Assembly (NCBI GenBank): GCA_902537815.1
Contig: CACBCS010000010.1
Coordinates: 1 to 63,642, forward strand
Source: an uncultured Pseudohongiella sp.
Lineage (GTDB): Bacteria > Pseudomonadota > Gammaproteobacteria > Pseudomonadales > Pseudohongiellaceae
Direction of reading: 5' to 3'
DNA: 63,642 bases
The notes under the pieces are model-generated. The model saw only the letters and a program-made list of their open reading frames with translations. It was not told where the DNA came from and made no database searches. The translations under genes were made by a program, and so were the position numbers. Below, piece by piece: positions 1 through 9,267 of this stretch; position 1 is the stretch's first letter; each line of letters opens with the position of its first letter.

Positions 1-847
1 GAGCGGTCAAATTCTCCGGGTCAGTCACCCGCGCTTCCCAGATAATGGTATCTGCGCTGATCCGGGTGAAGCGCTCAAGTACATGGAAATTTTCAGAGAT
101 CGGCACCCCCTTGAGGCGCCCTCCTGCCATGCTGTTGGCCAGCATGCCCCGATCATTGAAATTGGTCGTTTCTACCTCCAGCGTGTCACCATCCCATCTT
201 GCCACTGAGTCCCCCATCCACAGCTTCACCTTGCCATCGATGTGTCCACTCTTGGTCAGCGAGATGGTGCGCACGTCATGGATCATCTCATAGACGATAG
301 TGAAGCTGTCATCGGTCTGCAGGAAACGATAAGCATTGTTATAGCCTGCCGGCAGCATGGAGCCCGGCACTCCTCTCGTAATGCAGCGATCCCAAACCGT
401 GTGATAGATGTAGTCATTCTCGACGTTGGCAAAATAGAAATCACGCGTCGCCAGCGCGGACTCGCGAATGGGCGCACGCCCGTTCGGGGGATCAATGATC
501 ATAGATGTCTGACCGGTTGAGAGCACGGTATCGCCGGAATCGAGCCAGATTTGGTTGTAGCCACCGACGCTGCCGCCGGCCTCAACCACAATATTATTGT
601 CGTTACGCTCACGCCGCACCGCGATGTCCTGCTCCATCGAGGCAATTTCGTCCTCACTGAGAAACGCCCGGTCTGACAGCGCAGCAGGTCGCTCAATCGG
701 CGTGATGGTGTCGTTTGTCCACACACCCGAAAAATCAGGCTGACCATTGGCAAGCCGGGGCACCAGATAGTCCTGCCCGCTGACACCGGAGCAGGCGAGC
801 AAGAACACGGAGCAAGCCGCCAGTGTTTGAGAGAGAGGTCGTCGCAT
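1..847 (-). CDS. Putative secreted lipoprotein, 3' end beyond window
   Basis: The frame runs from an ATG at 847 leftwards with no stop to the window edge, giving at least 282 residues. The first 21 residues form a lipoprotein signal with a lipobox LLAC, so Cys19 would be lipidated. A GQPDFSGVWTN motif follows at about residue 35, and DPPNGR comes near residue 115. These motifs are typical of a group of secreted proteins of unknown function common in Acidobacteria and marine Gammaproteobacteria. I know of no established activity. The C-terminus is missing only because the window ends. It is transcribed in the same direction as the amidohydrolase that ends at 1099, but a 251-base gap without clear signals separates them, so it may have its own promoter. 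Confidence 0.75.
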   Translation of the reverse strand, partial: MRRPLSQTLAACSVFLLACSGVSGQDYLVPRLANGQPDFSGVWTNDTITPIERPAALSDRAFLSEDEIASMEQDIAVRRERNDNNIVVEAGGSVGGYNQIWLDSGDTVLSTGQTSMIIDPPNGRAPIRESALATRDFYFANVENDYIYHTVWDRCITRGVPGSMLPAGYNNAYRFLQTDDSFTIVYEMIHDVRTISLTKSGHIDGKVKLWMGDSVARWDGDTLEVETTNFNDRGMLANSMAGGRLKGVPISENFHVLERFTRISADTIIWEARVTDPENLTA

Positions 848-1098
848 GATTTGTTGCCTCACAGTGACATTGAGCGCGGACTGAAAGTCTGCAGCATACA
901 CCTGAGGCAGTTTTTGTGGCAAACCGCCCGGCAGCCCCACAACCCCGGCGCCGCCAGACTCAGAGGATCATTTGATGACGAAGAGCCAGCAAATGGTCCA
1001 CGGGTACCCTGAGATGCACGCCACTGGTGCTTCAGTGTCACCGAAGCACCGCATAACCGACACGCGCTTAATGAAGCCCATCGCTCCAGGCCAACGGG

Positions 1099-2808
1099 CT
1101 AGCGACCGGCAAAATAGTCGGGGTTCTGGTAGATTGTCCTGCCGCGGGAAATCGTTTCGACAATATCAATGTCCGCCAAATCACCGGGCGCCACTGCCAG
1201 CGGGCTGGCCGCGAGCACAACCAGGTCTGCCCGTTTGCCCACTGAAAGACTGCCTTTTTCATCTTCTTCAAAGTACTGGTAAGCCGCGCCACCGGTGACA
1301 GCCCAAAGCGCCTCCTCCACACTGATTCGCTGATCCGGCCCCAGTACATAACCGGATCGGGTCTCTCTGTTAACGGCGATCTCCACCAGCCGCAGAATAT
1401 CCGGTGGCACGACGGGGGCATCATTGTGAATGGTAATCGGAATGCCTAAATCAAGCGCATCCCGGGCCGGCGAGATGTAGCTGGCACGCTCTTCGCCAAA
1501 ACTGATTCTGTGCCAGTCACCCCAGAAGAACGGGTGGACCGAATAGAATGAGGGCACAATATCAAGCCCGGCAACCCGCTGCAGTTGATCTTTACGCATC
1601 AGCTGGGCATGGATGATCACCGAGCGATGATCGGGAACCGGAGCGCCGGACACGACAGCCTCAACGCCGTCTATCATCAGCTCAATGGCCGCATCTCCGT
1701 TGGCATGAGCCAGTACCGGCACACCACGATCGATCATCATCCGGATGCGCCTTCGCCAGGCTGCCGGATCATAGGAAGGATAGGCAACGTAATCCGCTTC
1801 GGCGCCTTCAGGCCCCTCGGTGTAGGGCTCGGACATCCAGGCCGTACGTCCCTGTGGAGAGCCATCCAGAGTGAATTTGACGCCACCGTTTCTGATGCCG
1901 CCCACATATTTTGCATCCCGGGTCACCGCCTGCAATTGCTCATCTGTCAGAGGGTTCCCCATCACGTAGGTCACTATGTCAGCCACAAACGGCTCTTCGA
2001 GTGCTTCTTGTTTCAGCAGTTCCACATAAGCCGGCGGCAGATTGCTGTCCTGAATGGTCGTTATGCCGTAGCTGGCATATAAATCGACAGTCTCCCGCCT
2101 CAGTTCGCTCTGTCTTTCGGCACTCAGCAATTCACCGGCGCCGGGGAACAAGCCCATGGCGGTCTCTTCCATCACGCCATCGGGCTCAAGCGAACCGGGG
2201 CGACGCCTGATCACGCCCCCTTCGGGAGCCTGCGTAGTTTCTCCCACACCTGCTGCTTCCAGTCCTAACGAGTTCGTCGCCAGCAAATGTCCGGAAACGT
2301 GGCGGACGATTATCGGATGCCGGGTGCTGGCAGAATCAAGGTCATCGCGGTTGGGGTGTCGGTTCTCAGCAAGCAGCGAATCATCATAACCAAAGCCGTA
2401 GATGAGCTGTCCCGGGGGTATATCCTGCTGCTCGATGTGTAAACGAATTTTGCGAATCAGATCTTCAATAGACACCACTTCGCCCACCGGAGGGGAAGAC
2501 AGATTCAGCATGTCCCCGTATCGTGAAAGCGCTGAAAAATGACCGTGCGCGTCGATAAAACCCGGGAGCAGTGCCTGCTCGCCCAGCTCAACGACACGGG
2601 TATCCTCTACTCGGGTGGCCATGACTTCTGCGCGATCACCCGCAGCAATGATGATCTCTCCCCGAATAGCGATGGCCTCTGCCCCCGCATCGTCCATTGT
2701 CAGGATATTGTCGCCAACAAAGATGACGTCAGCCTCCTGTGCCTGTAACACAGCAGCAAACAGTACCGACAGCAGTAACGCGTTATTGCAAATTGTTTTC
2801 TTGGTCAC
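1099..2808 (-). CDS. Exported amidohydrolase, YtcJ/amidohydrolase-3 type
   Basis: This is a 569-residue metal-dependent hydrolase of the amidohydrolase superfamily. An N-terminal signal peptide ends in AVLQAQ, followed by the small beta domain with the usual DxxITGD-like repeat, the first metal motif FIDAHGHFS, a mid-protein AHANGDAAIE, and a C-terminal GKRADLVVL that closes the composite beta domain. This order is typical of YtcJ-like proteins (amidohydrolase family 3), whose substrates are mostly unknown. I chose the GTG at 2808 because AGGA lies about seven bases upstream and the signal peptide starts there; an ATG at 2844 has no such support and would crowd the preceding gene. It follows the SGNH esterase by about 40 bases on the same strand, so both may be co-transcribed. 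Confidence 0.85.
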   Translation of the reverse strand: MTKKTICNNALLLSVLFAAVLQAQEADVIFVGDNILTMDDAGAEAIAIRGEIIIAAGDRAEVMATRVEDTRVVELGEQALLPGFIDAHGHFSALSRYGDMLNLSSPPVGEVVSIEDLIRKIRLHIEQQDIPPGQLIYGFGYDDSLLAENRHPNRDDLDSASTRHPIIVRHVSGHLLATNSLGLEAAGVGETTQAPEGGVIRRRPGSLEPDGVMEETAMGLFPGAGELLSAERQSELRRETVDLYASYGITTIQDSNLPPAYVELLKQEALEEPFVADIVTYVMGNPLTDEQLQAVTRDAKYVGGIRNGGVKFTLDGSPQGRTAWMSEPYTEGPEGAEADYVAYPSYDPAAWRRRIRMMIDRGVPVLAHANGDAAIELMIDGVEAVVSGAPVPDHRSVIIHAQLMRKDQLQRVAGLDIVPSFYSVHPFFWGDWHRISFGEERASYISPARDALDLGIPITIHNDAPVVPPDILRLVEIAVNRETRSGYVLGPDQRISVEEALWAVTGGAAYQYFEEDEKGSLSVGKRADLVVLAASPLAVAPGDLADIDIVETISRGRTIYQNPDYFAGR

Positions 2809-2849
2809 TTTTTCTTCCTGTTTTGGTTTTCCGGACCGGTGCAAACAGC

Positions 2850-3623
2850 CTATTTTTGCGGCAGATCAAGAACGCTCAGCACGGGCCGTAGGGCGTCTGC
2901 CCACTTAAGATACGCCGTCTCATTCGGATGAAGCAGATCGGGAAACTCAGCGGGCTTCGCGTTGCCTTTATCATCCGCGAACAGGGAAAACGTATCAAAC
3001 GAGATGACGTTTTGATAGTCACCGGCAAGTTCAGCCAACAGGGCATTCACCTGCTGAATTTGACCGGTAGGCCGGTTCATAGCGCTCGAGCTCGGCATCA
3101 CGTCACACAACACCACCGTCAGCGTCGGTGAGAAGTCAACCACCGCTTCCAGTATCAGACTGACGTTCGCTGCAATTACCTCAGGCGAGGCTCGCTCTTC
3201 TAAATCGTTAGTACCGATCAACAGAATAATCGCTGCGGGATCCAGTGCTAAGACATCCTGCTCGAGCCGGATCAGTACCCCTCTGGAAGTGTCCCCACTG
3301 ATGCCGCGATTGACAACTCTGAGGCCCGGAAAGGCCGGGACAAGAGATTCACCCCAACCCTGCATGATCGAATCACCAAGGAAAATGGTTGCACCCCGGT
3401 CAGCTTCGGCAGTATCCGCCCACCGGGCACGGCGCGAAACCCAGAGATTCTGAAACCACTCGTAACGCCTGATCGGGCCCTCACCGGGCAGCCCGTCATT
3501 GCTCTCAGGCAGCGCGAAGGACAACTCTTCGCCCACTGCGCAGAACACAGTGATAAACATGAAGGCGGAACACGCAATGGCCCGCCCGAGGGCCGCATAA
3601 ACTTCATAAGCAAATGCTTTCAT
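2850..3623 (-). CDS. Exported SGNH/GDSL-family esterase or lipase
   Basis: This is a 257-residue protein with a hydrophobic N-terminal signal or anchor (about residues 12-31) and all SGNH hydrolase blocks. Block I is FLGDSIMQGWG with nucleophile Ser85, block II is NRGISGDT with Gly near 109, block III is GTND with Asn139, and block V is DLLHPN with Asp229 and His232 completing the triad. The family cleaves carboxylic esters, and the closest architecture resembles PAF-acetylhydrolase-like or acyl-ester esterases, but the substrate cannot be read from sequence. It probably forms a two-gene unit with the amidohydrolase downstream. Divergent to it, 307 bases away, is a sterol-desaturase-family gene. 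Confidence 0.85.
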   Translation of the reverse strand: MKAFAYEVYAALGRAIACSAFMFITVFCAVGEELSFALPESNDGLPGEGPIRRYEWFQNLWVSRRARWADTAEADRGATIFLGDSIMQGWGESLVPAFPGLRVVNRGISGDTSRGVLIRLEQDVLALDPAAIILLIGTNDLEERASPEVIAANVSLILEAVVDFSPTLTVVLCDVMPSSSAMNRPTGQIQQVNALLAELAGDYQNVISFDTFSLFADDKGNAKPAEFPDLLHPNETAYLKWADALRPVLSVLDLPQK

Positions 3624-3930
3624 GACTGGCTCCGTTTCATGTGATTGCCTCCGTCAAACCAATCGCAGGCAAGCTCGGTATCCCACTGTGGTGATCGCTC
3701 ATGGTTCCTAAGTTCCTGCGCTTTTTCGCGCTTTTCTGTGCCTTTGCGCGTCTTGCCTTAAGTTAGCGCACTTTGCTGTGCTTTTCGATTTTCTCCGCGG
3801 GTATCACAGGCTTCACGCGGCGGCCCGGGCTTTCGGCTACCGCTTTGACTTTGCCTTACAGAGCCGGCAAGCTTCCTGACATCAGTAAACCGCCGGAGTT
3901 CGGCATTTTCATCGCACAAACTGAGAGTCT
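3624..3930. other. Divergent intergenic region with pyrimidine-rich imperfect repeats
   Basis: This region separates the leftward esterase from the rightward sterol-desaturase gene and must hold both promoters. Between about 3717 and 3790 it carries repeated CGCTTTT and GCGC..TTTGC words, for example CTGCGCTTTTTCGCGCTTTT, forming a T-rich, strand-asymmetric stretch. I see no coding sequence and no convincing promoter hexamers. Confidence 0.5.
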
Positions 3931-4926
3931 ATGGACATTTTTCAGATCCTGTTTGAGGAAGCTTGGCGCTTTTTGCAAGTGTCTCAGGCGCTGGCGCTGT
4001 TGCAGTCAGGGGATTTGAGTGCGCTGACCACATATGACGGTCTGCGCGCGGTCATTCGCCCGGCGATTCCGCTGCTGCTGATTTTTGAAGCGGTTCTGGG
4101 GCTCATCTATAGAAAGCCACAATCGAAGGTTTATCGCGTCAATTTTCTGATTTATGTGTGCAATCGTTTCATCGGGAGATTTGTCTCCTTTGGCATGGTG
4201 TTGTTCTGCATCGGCCTGTTCCAGCGCTATGCACCCTTTCAGGTATCCTTGAGCTGGTTCGGATTCATTTATGCTTATCTTGTATGGGAGCTAGGGCACT
4301 TTTTATACCACTATCTTGCTCATAAGGTTCGCCTGCTCTGGTGTCTCCATTCCACGCACCATGCACCGGAAGATATGAATCTGTCAGTGACCCACGCTCA
4401 TTTCTTCTTAGAGGCGCCCTATGCCGACACCATTCGCACCACAGTCTGTATTCTTCTCGGTGTTCAACCGGAATTGTTGTTTCTCATTATGTTTATCGAT
4501 GGCACCTACGGCGCATTCATTCACATCGGCGACAATCTGGTCAAAGATGCTCGCTTCGGAGTGCTGAACAAAATTATGCTGACTCCTTCCCATCATCGGG
4601 TGCATCATGCGCGCAATCCGCCCTACATCGACACAAATTTCTGCAACCTGCTCAACGTCTGGGATAGGATATTTGGCACTTATCAGGAAGAAGACCGGTC
4701 CCTGACGATCGATTACGGAATCAATCGCAAGATGAATTCCGGCAGTTTTGTAGATGTGTATTTCGGCGAGTTTGTTGCTTTGGGCAGAGACTTACGGGCG
4801 GCGTCCGGCCTGAAAAACAAACTGCTCTATCTGCTCATGCCACCGGGATGGCACCCGGGCGGCGAGCGCCATACCGCTGCCTTGGTCAGAGAGCAGTATC
4901 TGAACACCGAAGGACGAGGAGTCTGA
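3931..4926 (+). CDS. Sterol desaturase / fatty acid hydroxylase family membrane protein
   Basis: This is a 331-residue integral membrane di-iron enzyme. Hydrophobic segments lie at about 41-60, 83-98, 105-120 and 176-195. The histidine clusters of the family are present: HFLYHYLAH at 123-131, HSTHH at 140-144 and HHRVHH at 221-226. The family uses O2 and a di-iron centre for C-H hydroxylation or desaturation of sterols, fatty acids or alkylglycerols, and the bacterial members are mostly uncharacterised. The ATG at 3931 has only a weak GAGAG upstream. The phytanoyl-CoA-dioxygenase-like gene follows after 49 bases, suggesting a lipid-hydroxylating pair. A second, distinct member of this family is at 11040. 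Confidence 0.85.
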   Translation: MDIFQILFEEAWRFLQVSQALALLQSGDLSALTTYDGLRAVIRPAIPLLLIFEAVLGLIYRKPQSKVYRVNFLIYVCNRFIGRFVSFGMVLFCIGLFQRYAPFQVSLSWFGFIYAYLVWELGHFLYHYLAHKVRLLWCLHSTHHAPEDMNLSVTHAHFFLEAPYADTIRTTVCILLGVQPELLFLIMFIDGTYGAFIHIGDNLVKDARFGVLNKIMLTPSHHRVHHARNPPYIDTNFCNLLNVWDRIFGTYQEEDRSLTIDYGINRKMNSGSFVDVYFGEFVALGRDLRAASGLKNKLLYLLMPPGWHPGGERHTAALVREQYLNTEGRGV

Positions 4927-4930
4927 CCCC

Positions 4931-4969
4931 TTAACAAAGAACACTTTCAGCATAAATTAACAAAGAACA
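4931..4969. repeat. Two exact copies of a 13-bp direct repeat between two genes
   Basis: TTAACAAAGAACA occurs at 4931-4943 and again at 4957-4969, with the copies 26 bases apart. They lie in the short gap between the sterol-desaturase-family gene and the dioxygenase-like gene. The second copy lies immediately upstream of the ATG at 4976. This could be a regulator site or a simple duplication; nothing else in the gap distinguishes them. Confidence 0.8.
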
Positions 4970-4975
4970 GAAACG

Positions 4976-6151
4976 ATGAGCACAAGCAATTTTGGCCGAT
5001 CCATAGAGGCATGCGCGATGCATTACGGAGAAGAAGCAGACGCGGTAAAAGCCTATCTGAATAAGGGGCTGCAGCGCGCGCTTGACCTCGACAATCGCGG
5101 CCGGATCAGGTTTGACTCCGACGGCAAGCTCAGCAAAGACATCCTTGAAGCTTACTCACAGTACGGATTCTATGTGTTTGAGTCGGCCATCAGCCCAGAA
5201 GAACTGGTCGACATTCAGACAGATATGGATGAGCTGCGCGACAGATTCCCGGTTGCACGAGGTGCAAACGTAGACAGGCTGGGTCGCAAGGCTCTGGGCG
5301 TCGACTGCAAAGGCCCGGGTTTACGCTGGAGCAAACCGCTCAGCGATCCTTTCGGCGGCACATCAATCTCCAATGGCAGACATCAGGTAAAGCTGAAAGA
5401 GCTTGCAGCATCCGAAGATGCTCCGGATGACGCACCTTTCATTCTCTCCGGCTCCCTCCAGTTTTCGGATGCCGCTCTGCGGATTTATGCGCACCCGCTT
5501 TTACTGCGCGTGGCGGAAGCCATCAACGGCGAAGACTTTGCGCCATTTAACGAAGTGCTTTTCATCAAGGACCCCGGTCTCGGCGCGGCCGTGTCATGGC
5601 ATCAGGATGGCGACACGCACTGGGCCAATGAAGCCTTTGATGAAGGCATCCATGGTTTCAACTTTATGGCGCAGGTCTACGGCAGCACACCGGTCAACGG
5701 GGTCTGGGCGGTTCCCGGAACGCACAAACTCGGCAAAATCGATATCAAGGCGATGGTTGAAGAGGCTGGCAGCGAGCGGCTTACTGATGCAGTTCCGCTG
5801 GTCTGTGAGGCCGGCGACGTGGTGATCTGCAACCGCCAGCTGGTGCATGGCTCTTTCGCAAACGCAGGGTTTGAGCAGCGGCTGACGATCAACTTTGGCT
5901 TTCACCGCCGCAGCTCTGTGCTAAATGTCAAAGGCGCGGGCATCCACAGCCCGGCTCAGGTCTACACCGATGAAATTATCCGGGAAAGATCGAGAGTAAT
6001 CGGATATGCCATTGACGCCCGGCAGCAAAAATATCCGGACGAGCGGCCTTTCGAATATAAACCTTTTGCACAGCGCAATGAGACATTCCGCTGGAATGAC
6101 AGCGCCAGGGCGGAACTAAAGGATTACAACCTGCTGGATCTGAGCATCTGA
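4976..6151 (+). CDS. Phytanoyl-CoA dioxygenase (PhyH) family protein
   Basis: This is a 391-residue cytoplasmic Fe(II)/2-oxoglutarate-dependent dioxygenase. The iron facial triad is visible as His209-x-Asp211 in SWHQDGDTHW and His291 in LVHGSF, and Arg302 in QRLTINF is placed to bind 2-oxoglutarate. The double-stranded beta-helix core spans about residues 140-310, with extra N- and C-terminal parts. PhyH relatives hydroxylate acyl-CoAs or small molecules, and the specific substrate is unknown. It follows the di-iron membrane oxygenase at 3931, and the two probably act in one lipid or terpenoid pathway (inference). The stop is only 13 bases from the end of the convergent metallo-beta-lactamase-fold gene, with no obvious terminator between. 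Confidence 0.8.
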   Translation: MSTSNFGRSIEACAMHYGEEADAVKAYLNKGLQRALDLDNRGRIRFDSDGKLSKDILEAYSQYGFYVFESAISPEELVDIQTDMDELRDRFPVARGANVDRLGRKALGVDCKGPGLRWSKPLSDPFGGTSISNGRHQVKLKELAASEDAPDDAPFILSGSLQFSDAALRIYAHPLLLRVAEAINGEDFAPFNEVLFIKDPGLGAAVSWHQDGDTHWANEAFDEGIHGFNFMAQVYGSTPVNGVWAVPGTHKLGKIDIKAMVEEAGSERLTDAVPLVCEAGDVVICNRQLVHGSFANAGFEQRLTINFGFHRRSSVLNVKGAGIHSPAQVYTDEIIRERSRVIGYAIDARQQKYPDERPFEYKPFAQRNETFRWNDSARAELKDYNLLDLSI

Positions 6152-6164
6152 ACTCTGAACAGAC

Positions 6165-7040
6165 TTAATCATCGAGTTCATCCGAAATGACCTCCAGATA
6201 CGCCGTTTCCAGCCGCTCTATGGCGCGCACATAGCCCGCCGGATCATAGAACGCCTCTGGTGAGTAGGCCTGCCCGATTTGATACTTGCTGTGCATGTCA
6301 TACTGGCCATTGTGCGCGGAAACCCAGATGTCAATCGGCAGTTTTTTCTGGGCATTGTAAGTTGAGGCAAAATCTGACGCGACATTCTCATAGGTGGGCT
6401 CGACCACCAGACGCTTACCGCTGTTAATCGTTCCCATGTTGATCACGCCAACCACATAATCCCGGCCCTGCTCGCTGACGCTGAACGTGTAGCTGGAACT
6501 GCCCTCAGTGTGGCCGGGATGCTCGTGGACTTCAATACGCAGATCGCCCAGAGTGATGATGTCGCCCTGGGTGATGCGCCGGTCAACGGTCACCGGTTCA
6601 AAGCTCTGCCTGCCGCCAAAGTGAGGGTCACTGAATCCGCCATCTTCGAGAATCCGGGCATCCTTCGGTGTTGCCCAGACCTCGGCGCCGGTTAGCGCTT
6701 TAATCTCAGCCATGGCAGCGGTGTGATCCCAGTGCGCCTGCATGGTCAACAGCATTTTGATGTCCTGAAAATCAAACCCCAGCGCTTCAATATTGTCTTT
6801 GATGTGCTGAGTCGAATCGACCAGCCCGGTATTAATCAGAATGTGACCTTCCTCCGAAGTAATCAGAAAGACACTCAGATCAAGCATACCGACCCCATAC
6901 AGCGGACCGATGATTTTGAAGGGGGGGTGCGGCGTGACCCAGCCGGCAGGTGGCTCGGACTGCGCAGCCGCGGCCGTCGAAAAGATCACAGAACAATGGG
7001 TCACGAAAAACAGGGCAGCGAAACGAAGTGAGGCATTCAT
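6165..7040 (-). CDS. Exported subclass B3-like metallo-beta-lactamase-fold hydrolase with QxHxDH site
   Basis: This is a 291-residue protein with a signal peptide ending near residue 26. The metal motif is Gln101-Ala-His103-Trp-Asp105-His106, followed by His177 in HPGHTEG and His243 in VSAHNGQYD. This matches subclass B3 metallo-beta-lactamases except that the first zinc ligand His116 (standard numbering) is Gln, as in GOB-type enzymes. The protein could hydrolyse beta-lactams, but many environmental B3-fold relatives act on lactones or other esters, so resistance should not be assumed. It is transcribed away from the PhoD-like gene, and the 328-base divergent gap holds its promoter. The start ATG at 7040 directly precedes a good signal peptide. 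Confidence 0.85.
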   Translation of the reverse strand: MNASLRFAALFFVTHCSVIFSTAAAAQSEPPAGWVTPHPPFKIIGPLYGVGMLDLSVFLITSEEGHILINTGLVDSTQHIKDNIEALGFDFQDIKMLLTMQAHWDHTAAMAEIKALTGAEVWATPKDARILEDGGFSDPHFGGRQSFEPVTVDRRITQGDIITLGDLRIEVHEHPGHTEGSSSYTFSVSEQGRDYVVGVINMGTINSGKRLVVEPTYENVASDFASTYNAQKKLPIDIWVSAHNGQYDMHSKYQIGQAYSPEAFYDPAGYVRAIERLETAYLEVISDELDD

Positions 7041-7368
7041 AGTGCGGGTTCCTCGTTGTTTTTAGGGTTATGACTCAGCACTGGGACGTGATGTACATGA
7101 ATCGCTGAACACTACCACAAGATTGAGGAGCATGCCCACAGCCTGCTCTGCCCTCAGACCAGTCGCCGTGGCGCAACACTTGCGGTAGCATCTGATGACT
7201 ATCCTGTTGGGTCCGGCCACCATGGGATTATTTAGGCGTCTGCTGGTTGGGAGCCTGCCAGTTGGCAGTCTCACGGGCGACCAGGGTGCAACCCGGGGAC
7301 GGGTTCGCTGGCTGAACGCGACCCGCGACCTGAGCAGACCGTCCGCAGGACATCACCTGGAGAAATTC
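7041..7368. other. Divergent intergenic region, no gene seen
   Basis: This region lies between the leftward metallo-beta-lactamase-fold gene and the rightward PhoD-like gene. Open codons continue upstream of the PhoD start to 7195 in the same frame, but the Shine-Dalgarno sequence and twin-arginine signal place the real start at 7369. I see no RNA gene, terminator or clear operator. Confidence 0.5.
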
Positions 7369-9033
7369 ATGAAGAACAAAAACAATAAAGCGCTTTATCT
7401 GTCTTCTCGCGCACGTCGACAATTCCTGAGAAAAGGCGCCGGCAGCATGGCTGGCGCCTGGCTGTCTGCCTGGCCCTGGCATGAACTCATGGCGCAGCAG
7501 GATCTCAACCCGATTGAAGAAAACTGGGATGCCGGGATCGTCAGACATCTGCTGCCGGCTGTAAATCATTCGACCTTCCTGATCAAAGCCTCTTTCAATC
7601 GCCCTCTTGAGTCAGCACCGACCCTGCAGATCCGGGCGGGAGCAAACCGCCTCGAGACTGTGGGTACCTTGAACGACACTGCGGGTGAATTCTGGCAGTT
7701 CTACACTGCCGATCTGCGTCCCGAAACGCAGTATGAACTCACGCTGCGGGATGGCGCAGGCAATTCACTGTGTGAATCCTGGCCGCTTTCTACTTTTCCT
7801 TCGCCGCAGCAGAATCCTGACCGGGTGAGGGTCCTGTTTTACACTTGCGCCGGTGGCCGTGAAGGGGAATATTTCGGCATCGGGGACCGTCGAGACAATT
7901 TACCCATTGCGATTCGCAAGAGAATTTTACAAAGAGGCCTGTCCTTCGCACCACAAGCCGCAGTTGCCAATGGCGATCACATCTACTGGGATCTCCACAC
8001 CTGGCAGGGAGAACAGGCGGGTGAATTGAGTGCGCAGGGACGACAGTCCAACTTTGACTTCGCAAACAGAGTGCTCGGCGGCAGCAATGAAATGGCCCTA
8101 AAACTCGCCGCCGGCCCGCAGATCGTGCCACTGTACGGCACCATCTTTCGGTCAACGCCTGTCTATTTCCTGCAGGACGATCACGACCACTGGGAGAATG
8201 ACTCGCCGCTGACCTATCCGGTACCCTGGTTCCAGCTGCAGTTGGCCCGGACGACGCAACAGCTGTATTACCCGGAGTTTCTCCCCGATGCCAATCGCTC
8301 TGCCGGTCTGCCCTATTCCACCCGCTCGGAACGCGGCGAGCTCTCCGAAAGCTTCGGCACACTCCGCTATGGAGACTTACTGGAAGTTCTGCTGTATGAC
8401 GTTAGGCGCACCCTTAATGTGGGCGATCTGAACTCGGTGTTTCTGGATCGAACCGTTGAAAACTGGCTTGCCCAGCGAACCGCCTCAACAGACACGCAGC
8501 ATCTGATTCACGTCCCGTCCAATCCACCCGGCTGGACGGCAGGCAAGTGGGGGGAGTGGTATCCGGATGTCTTGCATCCTGAAACCGGCGAGCTGACCAC
8601 TCAGATTCCGAAGCCACACTGGCGACAGGGCTGGGCTGACCAGCATGACAGAATCATGCAGTCTCTGGCGGACATGAAGCACCGCAACCCGATGGTGATT
8701 TCTGGCGATCTTCACGCAACGGGGGTGGGCACCATGTTCGGCTCCGGCAACCGCAGTTTTACCGACAACCCGATCTCCACGGTCTTATGTGGCCCTGTTA
8801 GCACCGCAGAATGGGGATTCCCCTCTAACGTCAGAGGGGTTGCGGCGGCGCCTTCGGCCTACCTGGATTTTCAGGAGCAAATTCCACCTATTGAGGAGCA
8901 TGGTTTCAGCATTGTCGATTTCGAGCGGGATCGCATTGAGGTCAAGCTGTTCAAGTGGGATGTCAATTCGCAGCCCCTCAGCGCCATTGATTCGCTGGAA
9001 CCCTACCACGCATTTGCAGTGGAGCGGCCCTAG
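7369..9033 (+). CDS. PhoD-like Tat-exported metallophosphatase
   Basis: This is a 554-residue protein of the alkaline phosphatase D (PhoD-like) metallophosphatase group. The start at ATG 7369 is supported by GGAG six bases upstream and by a signal region RARRQFLRKGAG that looks like a twin-arginine signal. An N-terminal beta-sandwich domain (about 60-150) precedes the metallophosphatase core, which shows NGDHIYWD, QDDHDHWEND and near the C-terminus ISGDLHATG, the expected metal-binding Asp, Asn and His positions. Family members are Fe/Ca-dependent periplasmic phosphodiesterases that release phosphate from organic esters. I see no Pho box. The length is typical. Alternative activities within the calcineurin-like superfamily cannot be excluded. 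Confidence 0.85.
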   Translation: MKNKNNKALYLSSRARRQFLRKGAGSMAGAWLSAWPWHELMAQQDLNPIEENWDAGIVRHLLPAVNHSTFLIKASFNRPLESAPTLQIRAGANRLETVGTLNDTAGEFWQFYTADLRPETQYELTLRDGAGNSLCESWPLSTFPSPQQNPDRVRVLFYTCAGGREGEYFGIGDRRDNLPIAIRKRILQRGLSFAPQAAVANGDHIYWDLHTWQGEQAGELSAQGRQSNFDFANRVLGGSNEMALKLAAGPQIVPLYGTIFRSTPVYFLQDDHDHWENDSPLTYPVPWFQLQLARTTQQLYYPEFLPDANRSAGLPYSTRSERGELSESFGTLRYGDLLEVLLYDVRRTLNVGDLNSVFLDRTVENWLAQRTASTDTQHLIHVPSNPPGWTAGKWGEWYPDVLHPETGELTTQIPKPHWRQGWADQHDRIMQSLADMKHRNPMVISGDLHATGVGTMFGSGNRSFTDNPISTVLCGPVSTAEWGFPSNVRGVAAAPSAYLDFQEQIPPIEEHGFSIVDFERDRIEVKLFKWDVNSQPLSAIDSLEPYHAFAVERP

Positions 9034-9267
9034 AGCGATGAACCTGATAACGCTCGTAAAGGACGGCCATGCCGGCACAGCGCCGCTTTGTGCGGGATAC
9101 GCTGCAGTCCGGGCAGGCAATAGCAGGTGAATCCTGTCCGCTCATCAGCAGGAGAGAATTTTGCTGCCCGCCAGCTGTTTTTCAATTACCATCGCGCCAA
9201 CAGCAGCGCTGCAATGAAGACAGCGCAATAAACCTGAACCTACGTTCAACAAAAGAGCAAATAGCAC

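Noticed and set aside
1585..2082. A 165-codon frame antisense to the amidohydrolase
   Set aside because: Shadow of the real gene, with no signal peptide or family motif.
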